Source of the DNA: an uncultured Rubritalea sp.
GTDB lineage: Bacteria; Verrucomicrobiota; Verrucomicrobiia; Verrucomicrobiales; Akkermansiaceae
Assembly: GCA_937923145.1 (NCBI GenBank)
Contig: CALAJT010000017.1
Span: 1-64,000 of the forward strand
Direction: 5' to 3'
DNA length: 64,000 nt
In this document: piece by piece, positions 16,825-24,948 of the stretch
How the letters are laid out: the number at the start of each line of letters is the position of its first letter
Position numbering within the stretch: position 1 is the first letter of the stretch
Program-made: the position numbers and the translations under genes
The notes under the pieces: model-generated
What the model was told of the DNA's origin: nothing
The model's database searches: none
What the model saw: the letters and a program-made list of their open reading frames with translations, nothing else

Positions 16825-17603
16825 TGGTGGATCTAAGGCAGCAGTTAATCGATAAAGGCTGGAAGCAAGGTGTGATCCTTGATTCTGGCTGTATCGATAC
16901 GCCGCCAGATCACTGTATAGGATGCCTAGTCCTCACCCAAACTTGCGACTGTATTAATCCTTGTTTCGAGAAGGAACCGCACCTTGAGCTTCTGCCTCTA
17001 ATAGAGGTAATTGGTAAAGCGGATAAAAATTTCACCAATGGCAAGAACCCTCGAAAAATTCAGTTTACCATTCATGACGGAACTACAGATCTATGGGTCA
17101 CAGCTAAAATCCACGATATTCGGCAAATTGATAGATCAACACACGAGGATCTAGAATTCTCCGCTAATCTATCTATTGGCAGCAGCTTGGATTCAATTAT
17201 CGTTTGGAGAGTCGCTCGCTACGCCAGAACAGCCTTCCCTGATCATTTTGTGAATGCATTCAAGCGTATTTCTGACAAGTTTGGGAAACGTATTAAGTAT
17301 GAGAAACGAGATCAGCTTATCCATTCCCTACTATTATCACTTCAGCCTTTCCATGATCTAGAAGACGAAGAGGAATATGAAATACAGATACTCTTGATGA
17401 TTGAGCCCTCCGTATTGGGAAATATTAACGACGTCAAAGATCTACAAACTCTCTCAGAAGAACTCACCAAAATATTACAGAGTATTGATTGCTTTGATTC
17501 ACCTGTGTGCAAAATTTTATCGCTAGATCAAATGAATATGATGGAAAGAGAAAACTATCATGAGTTCACTCATTATGATTACCTTTCTTTTGGGGAAATA
17601 TAA
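16824..17603 (+). CDS. Uncharacterised Cys-rich LTQTCD protein
   Basis: 259 residues that I cannot assign to a named family. Six cysteines cluster in the first 47 residues (C23, C31, C34, C41, C43, C47) around CLVLTQTCDCINPCFEKEPH; the LTQTCD strand followed by an acidic-polar stretch looks like a conserved core. The central part has IQFTIHDGTTDLWVTAKIHD and VWRVARYARTAFPDHFVNAF; the C-terminal part is acidic and helical. No signal peptide or membrane segment. The ATG overlaps the preceding stop by one base. With the two upstream genes it forms a tightly coupled three-gene module. A metal site on the cysteines is possible but unproven. Confidence 0.55.
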   Translation: MVDLRQQLIDKGWKQGVILDSGCIDTPPDHCIGCLVLTQTCDCINPCFEKEPHLELLPLIEVIGKADKNFTNGKNPRKIQFTIHDGTTDLWVTAKIHDIRQIDRSTHEDLEFSANLSIGSSLDSIIVWRVARYARTAFPDHFVNAFKRISDKFGKRIKYEKRDQLIHSLLLSLQPFHDLEDEEEYEIQILLMIEPSVLGNINDVKDLQTLSEELTKILQSIDCFDSPVCKILSLDQMNMMERENYHEFTHYDYLSFGEI

Positions 17604-17635
17604 ACAATCTAACCTCTTAAAAATAACACCCAATA

Positions 17636-18667
17636 ATGAGTGACATAGAATCAAATACAGGAGGTGACTTTGCCCCCATCGCCCAGCTCATCCGTGAGCG
17701 CCGCACCCGTGCCCTGCAGACGGTAAATCAAGAACTCGTCTCTCTCTACTGGGAAGTAGGAAAAGTCCTCCATGCCAAAACCCAGTCTGACGGCTGGGGG
17801 AAAAAGACGATAGATGAGCTAGCAGCCTGCCTAAAACAGAGCCAGCCTGACTTAAAAGGATTCAGCCGCCGCGGTCTCTACCGTATGCGCCAATTCTACG
17901 AAACCTACCCTGGTTCAATTGTGCCAACACTGTTGACACAATTGTCATGGAGTCACCACCTACTGATATTCAGTCAATGCAAACAGCCTGAGGAACGTGA
18001 ATTCTACCTGCAAGCATCACTCAAAGAGCAGTGGTCATTCAGAGAACTCCAAAGACAGCTAAAAGGCGCTCTGTTTGATAGGATTGCACTCAGTCCGCCA
18101 ATTGTGTCACCAGTGGTGAGACAATTACATCCAACCGCTGAATCCGTCTTCAAAGACAACTACCTCGTCGAGTTCCTAGATCTCGCTGCGGATCATTCAG
18201 AGGCTGATCTCCACAAGGGACTGATCCTGAATCTTAAGAAATTCCTCACCGAGCTAGGGAGAGATTTCTGCTTCATTGGCTCTGAGCATCCGCTACAGGT
18301 CGGTAATCAAGACTTCGCGCTTGATCTCCTCTTTTTCCACCGAGATCTGAATGCTCTAGTCGCTATTGAGCTCAAAGTAGGGCGTTTCGAGCCTGAGCAT
18401 CTGGGCAAGCTGAACTTCTACCTCGAAGCCCTAGACCGTGATATCCGCAAGCCCCATGAAAACCCCAGTATCGGCTTACTACTCTGCGCATCCAAGGATG
18501 ATGAAGTAGTAGAATACGCGCTCAGCCGCTCACTCTCGCCATCCCTAGTGGCGGAATATAAGACTAAACTTCCGGATAAAGCCTTTCTCCAAGCCAAGCT
18601 CCATGAGTTTCTGGAACAGTCGGACTTCACCGAGCCGAGCTCCGAATCGACTTCAGAATCTACCTAA
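17636..18667 (+). CDS. DUF1016 / YhcG-type PD-(D/E)XK nuclease (second copy)
   Basis: 343 residues. The DUF1016_N domain (ALQTVNQELVSLYWEVGKVL, LAACLKQSQPDLKGFSRRGL) leads into QLSWSHHLLIFSQC, and the nuclease domain has D230 (FALDLLFFH) and E245-x-K247 (AIELKVG). Similar to the first copy over both domains but clearly diverged, so not a recent duplication. Two in-frame palindromes occur here too: 17916-17944 (29 bases, one mismatched pair) immediately before QLSW, and 18101-18125 (25 bases, one mismatched pair) at the domain border. The tail is Ser/Thr/Glu-rich. It sits 31 bases before the helicase gene and is a plausible effector nuclease of the system. Confidence 0.85.
   Translation: MSDIESNTGGDFAPIAQLIRERRTRALQTVNQELVSLYWEVGKVLHAKTQSDGWGKKTIDELAACLKQSQPDLKGFSRRGLYRMRQFYETYPGSIVPTLLTQLSWSHHLLIFSQCKQPEEREFYLQASLKEQWSFRELQRQLKGALFDRIALSPPIVSPVVRQLHPTAESVFKDNYLVEFLDLAADHSEADLHKGLILNLKKFLTELGRDFCFIGSEHPLQVGNQDFALDLLFFHRDLNALVAIELKVGRFEPEHLGKLNFYLEALDRDIRKPHENPSIGLLLCASKDDEVVEYALSRSLSPSLVAEYKTKLPDKAFLQAKLHEFLEQSDFTEPSSESTSEST
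17916..18125. repeat. Two palindromes inside the second DUF1016 gene
   Basis: 17916-17944: CAATTGTG, C, CAACA, C, TGTTG, A, CACAATTG; all pairs match except one. 18101-18125: ATTGTGTCACCA, G, TGGTGAGACAAT; one mismatched pair. The first shares the CAACA-N-TGTTG core and the flanking CAATTG with the palindromes of the first DUF1016 gene and lies at the equivalent place in the protein. Confidence 0.85.
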
Positions 18668-18697
18668 TACTTCATTTCAAACTAAATTTCTATCTCT

Positions 18698-20764
18698 ATG
18701 TCTAAACTTCCATCTATCCCCTCTGTATCAGTAAATTACGAGCAGAAAGGCACCTCCGCAAAGTCCAATGAGCTGGGGATGCGCCCGATGCAAGAGCGAG
18801 CGTATCAAAAGCGCGGTGAGCAGTATTTACTCATCAAATCGCCTCCTGCCTCTGGTAAGAGCCGTGCCCTGATGTTCATCGCACTAGATAAGCTGGAGAA
18901 CCAAGGCATGAAGCAGGCAGTGATCATCGTGCCAGAAAAGTCGATCGGGTCTAGCTTCCAAGATGAGCCACTCACTAAATTCGGCTTCTGGGCAGACTGG
19001 ACCGTGGAGCCTATGTGGAATCTCTGTAATGCTCCCGGTGGAGATGATGGCAAGGTGAACTCAGTGAAGAGCTTCCTAGATGGAGATTCTAAAATCCTAG
19101 TCTGCACTCACGCTACCTTCCGCTTCGCAGTGGATAAGTTCGGAGTGGAGGCATTCGATGATCGCTTGGTAGCTATCGATGAATTTCACCACGTATCCGC
19201 TAATCCAGATAATAAGCTAGGCGGTCACCTAGCGGACCTCATGGGCAGAGATAAGGCGCACGTTGTGGCTATGACAGGCTCGTATTTCCGTGGTGACACT
19301 GAGGCAGTGCTCCACCCAGACGATGAGGCTAAGTTCGACACCGTAGTTTACACCTACTACGAGCAGCTAAACGGCTATGAATATCTGAAACAGCTCGACA
19401 TCGGCTACTACTTCTACTCAGGTCCCTACTCCGATGAGATGCTCGCGGTGCTGGACCCGAACGAGAAAACCATCGTGCACATCCCCAATGTGAACTCACG
19501 AGAAAGCACCAAGGATAAGATCCGTGAAGTGGAACACATTCTCGAAGAGCTAGGCGACTGGCAAGGAACTGACCCAGCTACAGGATTCCAGCTGGTGAAG
19601 ACCGCAGAGGGAAAAATTCTAAAAATCGCCGATCTGGTAGATGATGACCCCTCTAAGCGAGACCGCGTCTCCGCATCATTGAAAGACTCAACCCAGAAGA
19701 ATAACCGTGACCACGTCGACATCATCATTGCCCTAGGCATGGCTAAGGAGGGATTCGACTGGATCTGGTGCGAGCATGCACTCACCGTGGGATACCGCTC
19801 CAGCTTGACAGAGATCGTACAGATCATCGGTAGAGCCACCCGTGATGCTCCGGATAAGAGGAAAGCGCGCTTTACAAATCTCATCGCTGAGCCAGATGCC
19901 ACGGAAGGCGCTGTGGTAGAGGCAGTCAATGATACCCTAAAGGCGATCGCTGCCAGTTTACTGATGGAGCAGGTGCTAGCCCCCCGCTTCGAGTTCCGCC
20001 CTAAGCGACCTAGCAATGGACCGACTGAGGGCTACGACTACGGTGAAGACGGCTACCAGAAAGATAAGCCAAATGTGGGATTCAATGGTGAGACAGGGAA
20101 AATCCAGCTAGAGATCAACGGTCTAGTAGAGCCGAAGAGCGAGCAAGCTCAGCGGATCTGTAAAGATGATCTAAACGAAGTCATCACCGCATTCGTGCAA
20201 GACAAGAATACGGTAGAGCGCGGGCTATTCGATGAGGAAGTCGTGCCAGAAGAGCTAACTCAAGTCCGTATGGGCAAGATCATAAAAGAAAAGTATCCAG
20301 ATCTTGACGGTGACGATCAAGAAGCCATCCGCCAGCATGCAGTTGCGGCATTGAACCTGATACAGAAAGCGAAGAAGAATCCTGCGAGCGGTGATGATGG
20401 CGACGATACGCCAAGCTCAAACACCGCTCTTATCGATGGCGTTCGTAAATTTGCTATGGATGTAAAAGGGCTCGATATTGATCTCATTGACCAGATTAAT
20501 CCCTTTGGCGAAGCCTATGCTATCCTGGCTAAGACAATGAGTGAAGAACGACTAAAGCGCATCAAGGAGGTAATCGAGGCGAAGAAAGTCAGCATGAGCC
20601 TAGATGAAGCTCGTGAGCTCTCCAAGCGTGCTCTGAAATTCAAGCAGGAAAAAGGTCGCTTACCAGCATTGACGGCAGCAGATCCATGGGAAAAGAAAAT
20701 GGCAGAAGGAGTAGCCTACTTACAACGCGTTGCAAAAGAAGCCAAGGAGGAACAGGATGCCTAA
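18698..20764 (+). CDS. SF2 DEAD/DEAH-type helicase or translocase
   Basis: 688 residues with superfamily-2 motifs: Q-like RPMQERAYQ near 29-37, Walker A PPASGKS at 49-55, DEFH at 161-164 in place of DEAD/DEAH, MTGSYF (motif III) near 192, and QIIGRATR (motif VI) at 375-382. The two RecA lobes occupy about residues 25-430. The C-terminal ~250 residues are acidic and helical with no recognised fold and probably contact partner proteins. No methylase or nuclease domain is fused. The next gene starts 8 bases inside its 3' end. I infer the DNA translocation motor of the restriction-like system. Confidence 0.85.
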   Translation: MSKLPSIPSVSVNYEQKGTSAKSNELGMRPMQERAYQKRGEQYLLIKSPPASGKSRALMFIALDKLENQGMKQAVIIVPEKSIGSSFQDEPLTKFGFWADWTVEPMWNLCNAPGGDDGKVNSVKSFLDGDSKILVCTHATFRFAVDKFGVEAFDDRLVAIDEFHHVSANPDNKLGGHLADLMGRDKAHVVAMTGSYFRGDTEAVLHPDDEAKFDTVVYTYYEQLNGYEYLKQLDIGYYFYSGPYSDEMLAVLDPNEKTIVHIPNVNSRESTKDKIREVEHILEELGDWQGTDPATGFQLVKTAEGKILKIADLVDDDPSKRDRVSASLKDSTQKNNRDHVDIIIALGMAKEGFDWIWCEHALTVGYRSSLTEIVQIIGRATRDAPDKRKARFTNLIAEPDATEGAVVEAVNDTLKAIAASLLMEQVLAPRFEFRPKRPSNGPTEGYDYGEDGYQKDKPNVGFNGETGKIQLEINGLVEPKSEQAQRICKDDLNEVITAFVQDKNTVERGLFDEEVVPEELTQVRMGKIIKEKYPDLDGDDQEAIRQHAVAALNLIQKAKKNPASGDDGDDTPSSNTALIDGVRKFAMDVKGLDIDLIDQINPFGEAYAILAKTMSEERLKRIKEVIEAKKVSMSLDEARELSKRALKFKQEKGRLPALTAADPWEKKMAEGVAYLQRVAKEAKEEQDA

Positions 20765-21959
20765 GAAGGTCAGCAAAGAAGACTTAGATTTACTCGGTGA
20801 ACTAGGCGTCGATACCACTGCTAAGAAACAGGCAGCACGAACACCAAAGGAGCAGCGCATCATCGCGGGATTCGAGGAGATCGAGCGATTTGTAGAAGAA
20901 AACGATAGAGCTCCAGAGCACGGCGAAAACCGTGATATATTTGAGCGGCTTTACGCTGTGCGACTAGATCAACTCCGAGCATCCGCGGAGTGCCGCGAGG
21001 TTCTAAAAGATATCGATACGAAAAACTTACTGGAGGTTCAAAATAATGATGAGATTTCATCCTTACTTAAGGAAGATTCTACCGATGATGAAATCCTGAA
21101 TGCACTGGGCATTATTCCTGCCCAGAAGCCCCACGATATTACTGAGCTAAAGCATGTCCGCTCTGAGAAGGAGAAGCAGACAGCGGATGAAATAGCCCAA
21201 CGAACTGTCTGCCAAGACTTCGGGATTCATAAGCCCATGTTCCTAGAAATGAAACGCAATCTAAAATCTGGGAGCTGGAAAATAATAGATTGCAAAAATA
21301 AAGCAGAGGTCAAAACAGGTGAATTCTATATTATCCAAGGGCAAACAGCCTATCTAGCAGCGGCAAGCGAACTCTTCACGGATGGAGAAGGGAGACAAGA
21401 CTGTCGATTAAGAATTATTTTTGATAATGGAACAGAGAGCGGGATGTTAAGGCGCTCATTCCAAAAACGACTTTGGGAAGACCCTACAGCGAGAAGAATC
21501 ATACCGCTAGACAATCATGGTGAACTCTTTTCCGACAAGGAAGATGCTGACGATCAGAACGTCGGCTATGTTTATGTTTTACGAAGTAAGTCAGAGAACG
21601 ACTTCATAATTGAAAACCAGAAGATCATTCACAAAATTGGTATCACCAAAGGCTCGGTAAAAAAGCGTATTGCCAATGCCAAACAAGAAACTACCTACTT
21701 ATTGGCAGAAGTTGAGATAATAGAGACCTACAAGGTCTCAAACCTTAACATAACCAAACTTGAAAAACTACTCCACAAATTCTTCGACCCTGCTCGACTC
21801 GATGTGCAATTAAAAGACCGCTTCGGCTTCGATATTGCGCCAAGAGAGTGGTTCCTCATACCGCTCTCTGTTATTGAAGAGGCCATACAGAAACTTATCG
21901 ACGGAACATTACCTGACTATTGCTATAAGCCAGAGGAGGGTAAGATTGCTAGGATTTAG
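20757..21959 (+). CDS. GIY-YIG nuclease, T5orf172/MUG113 type
   Basis: 400 residues. ATG 20757 is chosen because AAGGAGG lies just upstream; it overlaps the helicase stop by 8 bases. Residues 1-130 are helical (SKEDLDLLGELGVD, FEEIERFVEENDRAPEHGEN). A middle domain (about 145-250) includes KPMFLEMKRNLKSGSWKII. The GIY-YIG module begins VGYVYVL near 269, with KIGITKGSVKKRI from 293 and a conserved EKLLHKFF, and ends near PREWFLIPL. This family cuts one DNA strand per active site. Translational coupling to the helicase gene suggests a motor-nuclease pair. Last gene of the island. Confidence 0.8.
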   Translation: MPKKVSKEDLDLLGELGVDTTAKKQAARTPKEQRIIAGFEEIERFVEENDRAPEHGENRDIFERLYAVRLDQLRASAECREVLKDIDTKNLLEVQNNDEISSLLKEDSTDDEILNALGIIPAQKPHDITELKHVRSEKEKQTADEIAQRTVCQDFGIHKPMFLEMKRNLKSGSWKIIDCKNKAEVKTGEFYIIQGQTAYLAAASELFTDGEGRQDCRLRIIFDNGTESGMLRRSFQKRLWEDPTARRIIPLDNHGELFSDKEDADDQNVGYVYVLRSKSENDFIIENQKIIHKIGITKGSVKKRIANAKQETTYLLAEVEIIETYKVSNLNITKLEKLLHKFFDPARLDVQLKDRFGFDIAPREWFLIPLSVIEEAIQKLIDGTLPDYCYKPEEGKIARI

Positions 21960-22024
21960 AGTAGATGCCATTTCATAATCAAACAGGCTTTTCATCTCAG
22001 TTTACTTTAGAGCTCTAAGAGCGT

Positions 22025-22075
22025 AAAAGAGGCTTGCCAGATGGTTCGTTCTGGCTATTTTGCGTCTCCCGCTGG
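22025..22075 (+). promoter_or_regulatory. Predicted fusA promoter
   Basis: GAGGCTTGCCAGAT contains TTGCCA (22034-22039), followed by a 16-base spacer and TATTTT (22056-22061), then GCGTCTCCCGC. The core GGCTTG-Y-CAGAT, the spacing, the TTCT just before the -10 and the GC-rich discriminator match the rpsL and rpsJ promoters. The promoter lies immediately after the island, so fusA has its own start site. Confidence 0.65.
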
Positions 22076-22134
22076 GCTCTTTATTGAGTTTCCATTGGCG
22101 GTCTATCGCATTAAGCAATAACTAGAAAGATACC

Positions 22135-24285
22135 ATGTCAGCTAAGTCAGATAATCCTAATCATCCTAAACGCTCTTACACACTTGAACGCACTCGTAAT
22201 ATCGGGATTGCGGCGCATATTGATGCGGGGAAGACGACTCTTACCGAGCGCATTTTATTTTACACGGGGATGATTCACCGTGTGGGTGAGGTGCATGATG
22301 GGGCTGCTACTACGGATCACATGGAGCAGGAGCGTGAGCGTGGGATTACGATTACTTCGGCAGCGGTTACTTGTGCTTGGGAGCAGGTTCCTGTGGATGG
22401 GGTGAAGAAACTTTATGAGGGAGAGAAGATGCGCGTCAATATCATTGATACTCCAGGGCACGTGGATTTCACTGCTGAGGTGGAGCGTTCGCTCCGGGTT
22501 CTTGATGGGACCGTGGTGGTGTTCTGTGGTGTGGCTGGTGTTCAGCCGCAGACTGAGACTGTTTGGCGACAGGCTACTAAGTATAATGTGCCTCGTATCG
22601 TGTTCGTGAATAAGATGGACCGTATCGGAGCTGACTTTGATAATGTTCTCAATGACGTGCGTGAGAAGCTCGGTGCAAATGCTGGTGCTATTCTCATCCC
22701 GATCGGTTCTGAGGAAGATCTCAGAGGTCAGATCGATGTGGTGAACCAGAAGGCAATCATTTTCCATGACGACAGCAAATGTGGCTCTGTATTCACTGTG
22801 AAAGAACTTGAAGGTGAGCAGATCGAAATAGCTACTCAGGCGAAGCTAGATCTGATCGACCAAATCGCTGATATCGATGAAGAACTCGGTGAGAAGTTCC
22901 TGATGGAGGAAGAAATCACCCCGACTGATCTCAAGGCCGCGATCCGCCGCGCGACGATCGGCAATGACTTCATCCCCGTTTCTGGAGGATCTGCATTTAA
23001 GAATAAGGGCGTTCAGTTTCTTATCGATGCAGTGATCGACTACCTCCCTAGCCCGCTTGATGTGGACTCGGCAAAAGGCATGGTTTCAGAAGATGACGAC
23101 ACTCCAGTGCTGGCACCTTCAGATGACAATGGCAAGTTCTGCTCACTCGCATTCAAGCTCTGGGCAGATAAGTTCGTAGGCAAGCTGGTGTTCTTCCGCG
23201 TTTATTCTGGTACTATTTCTAAAGGTGACATGGTTTACAACCCACGCACTGGTAAGCAAGAGCGTGTGCAGCGACTCATTCAGATGCAGGCGGACAAGAC
23301 TACCGAGATCGATACTGCTTATTCTGGTGATATTGCGGCTTATGTTGGTATCAAGAATGTAACTACTGGTGATACTCTCCGCGATAAGAAACTCGAAATT
23401 TTGTTAGAGCCTCCATCATTCCCAGAGCCAGTGATCGCTATGGCGGTAGAGCCTAAGACGGTGGCAGACTCAGATAAAATGTCTGTAGGTCTTCAGCGTC
23501 TTCAGGAAGAAGACCCGACATTCGTAGTGAAGACTGATGATGACACTGGCCAGACTATTATTGCAGGAATGGGCGAGCTTCACCTAGAGATCATTATTGA
23601 TCGTCTGAAGCGTGAATTTAATGTAGCAGCAAACGTAGGTAAGCCACAGATCGCCTACCGCGAGTCTATCTCAATGGCAGCTAATGGTCATGGTGAAATC
23701 AAGAAGCAGACAGGAGGCACTGGTCAGTATGCCGTGGTCAACATCGCTGTCCGTCCTAACGATAAGGGTAAAGGTCTCACTATCGACAACAAGGTCACTG
23801 GCGGAACTATTCCGAAAGAATACATCAAGTCTGTGATCTCAGGAATCGAAGGCTCTATGACTAATGGCTCAGTCGGGGGCTACCCAGTCATCGACGTTCA
23901 CGTAGATATCATAGACGGTGAGGCTCACGATGTGGACTCGAATGACAACGCATTCAAAGTCGCCGCGATTTTTGCAGTGCGCGATGCATTTGAGAAAGCA
24001 GGTCCTCAGTTACTAGAGCCAGTCATGGATGTAGAAATCTCTACTCCTATCGATTATCAAGGCGATATCATGGGCGATCTCAACCGCAGACGAGCACTCA
24101 TTGGCGGTATGGAATCCAAAGGCAATGTCAGCACCCTCAAGGCACAAGTTCCACTCGCAGAAATGTTCGGCTACATGACAGCACTGAGAACTGTTTCCTC
24201 CGGCAGAGCCTCATTCACCATGGAGCCCTCTAGCTTCGAGCCAGTTCCGCAGGCTATTGTTGATGAGAAATTTGGCGCGCGCTGA
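22135..24285 (+). CDS. fusA: Elongation factor G
   Basis: 716 residues, full-length bacterial EF-G, the GTPase that drives ribosomal translocation. G1 AAHIDAGKTTLTERIL, switch II DTPGHVDFTAEVERSLRVLD and NKMD (G4) are intact, as are domain IV residues (TGGTGQYAVV, GIEGSMTNGSVGGYPV). The N-terminus has a short basic extension (SAKSDNPNHPKRSYTLERTR). Separated from rpsG by the island and not followed by tuf; transcribed from its own promoter at about 22034. Confidence 0.97.
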   Translation: MSAKSDNPNHPKRSYTLERTRNIGIAAHIDAGKTTLTERILFYTGMIHRVGEVHDGAATTDHMEQERERGITITSAAVTCAWEQVPVDGVKKLYEGEKMRVNIIDTPGHVDFTAEVERSLRVLDGTVVVFCGVAGVQPQTETVWRQATKYNVPRIVFVNKMDRIGADFDNVLNDVREKLGANAGAILIPIGSEEDLRGQIDVVNQKAIIFHDDSKCGSVFTVKELEGEQIEIATQAKLDLIDQIADIDEELGEKFLMEEEITPTDLKAAIRRATIGNDFIPVSGGSAFKNKGVQFLIDAVIDYLPSPLDVDSAKGMVSEDDDTPVLAPSDDNGKFCSLAFKLWADKFVGKLVFFRVYSGTISKGDMVYNPRTGKQERVQRLIQMQADKTTEIDTAYSGDIAAYVGIKNVTTGDTLRDKKLEILLEPPSFPEPVIAMAVEPKTVADSDKMSVGLQRLQEEDPTFVVKTDDDTGQTIIAGMGELHLEIIIDRLKREFNVAANVGKPQIAYRESISMAANGHGEIKKQTGGTGQYAVVNIAVRPNDKGKGLTIDNKVTGGTIPKEYIKSVISGIEGSMTNGSVGGYPVIDVHVDIIDGEAHDVDSNDNAFKVAAIFAVRDAFEKAGPQLLEPVMDVEISTPIDYQGDIMGDLNRRRALIGGMESKGNVSTLKAQVPLAEMFGYMTALRTVSSGRASFTMEPSSFEPVPQAIVDEKFGAR

Positions 24286-24436
24286 TCTAATGATTTGCTG
24301 CTATTACCACATACTGTAGATATTAGAGGTAGCCATCATCCCACCTACTCCAGAGATTTCACCTAGAAGATAGGCTACAATTATAATTAAGTTCCTTCAA
24401 AACTCGGAACTAATACAGAAGGTAATACATTTGTTG
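24286..24436. other. AT-rich region after fusA
   Basis: No gene and no convincing terminator stem was seen directly after fusA. With the following stretches it belongs to a 1.5-kb zone between fusA and rpsJ where tuf would be expected. Confidence 0.4.
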
Positions 24437-24574
24437 TCACTCAGATTCTTTCTCAATTTCTTGCTCGCTTGGCTGCTCATTTTGTTTCTCAGTATCATTG
24501 GCGTAATAACTCGAAATAATTAGTATCGCGCTTCCTAAGACTATACATATAAGTGCTAAATTTTTTCTTATCAT
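24437..24574 (-). CDS. Possible small single-span membrane peptide
   Basis: An open frame of 45 residues from ATG 24574 to TGA 24437. It starts MIRKN, then has one hydrophobic segment (LALICIVLGSAILIISSYYA), then a charged tail rich in Glu and Gln (EKQNEQPSEQEIEKESE). The positive-inside then acidic-tail layout is typical of a real small membrane protein. No Shine-Dalgarno site is visible. It lies directly downstream of the integrase-like fragment, same strand. Confidence 0.35.
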   Translation of the reverse strand: MIRKNLALICIVLGSAILIISSYYANDTEKQNEQPSEQEIEKESE

Positions 24575-24633
24575 CGTTATCACGACTTTATCCCAATAGG
24601 ATTATTCCACAATGATTCGTTTTGGTAAAATTA

Positions 24634-24948
24634 TTACGCAGCCTCCAGCCTAGATTGATCTATACTATACTTTTGGTCAGATTCGATCCGGTTTAGATAC
24701 CAGCGTATACCCGTAGCCCAGCGTTCCAGCTGCCAGCTTGCACGCTCTTTGCGGAGTATAGCCTCTTTCCAGAAGAGCCGTGCTGTATTTCTATTTGGCT
24801 CAAGGTTCTGTATGTTACTCCAATTTTCAAACCAACGAACAGCAAAGGTTATGTATTCCTTCTCTAGCTTAGACAATTCATCCGAATTCTCTAAATATTC
24901 GCTCCATTCATCATTTAAGTTCAGCAAGTTCATGCGCTCACTATTCAC
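24634..24948 (-). CDS. Integrase-like N-terminal (SAM-like) domain, no catalytic domain
   Basis: 104 residues resembling the N-terminal DNA-binding domain of Verrucomicrobial tyrosine recombinases: YITFAVRWFENWS, NRNTARLFWKEAIL and WQLERWATGIRWYLNRIE follow the pattern of two helical halves separated by a basic turn. The catalytic domain with R...HxxR...Y is absent; the frame ends at 24634 and nothing downstream continues it. It is either a remnant of an integrase or a free-standing domain protein. The recognition is by eye, without a search. Confidence 0.45.
   Translation of the reverse strand: MNSERMNLLNLNDEWSEYLENSDELSKLEKEYITFAVRWFENWSNIQNLEPNRNTARLFWKEAILRKERASWQLERWATGIRWYLNRIESDQKYSIDQSRLEAA

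Noticed and set aside
10494-21959. BREX, DISARM or type I restriction system
   Set aside because: No pglZ, brxC/brxL, DUF1998 helicase partner, PLD nuclease or HsdR/HsdS domains are present; the gene content fits an MmeI-like split system better.
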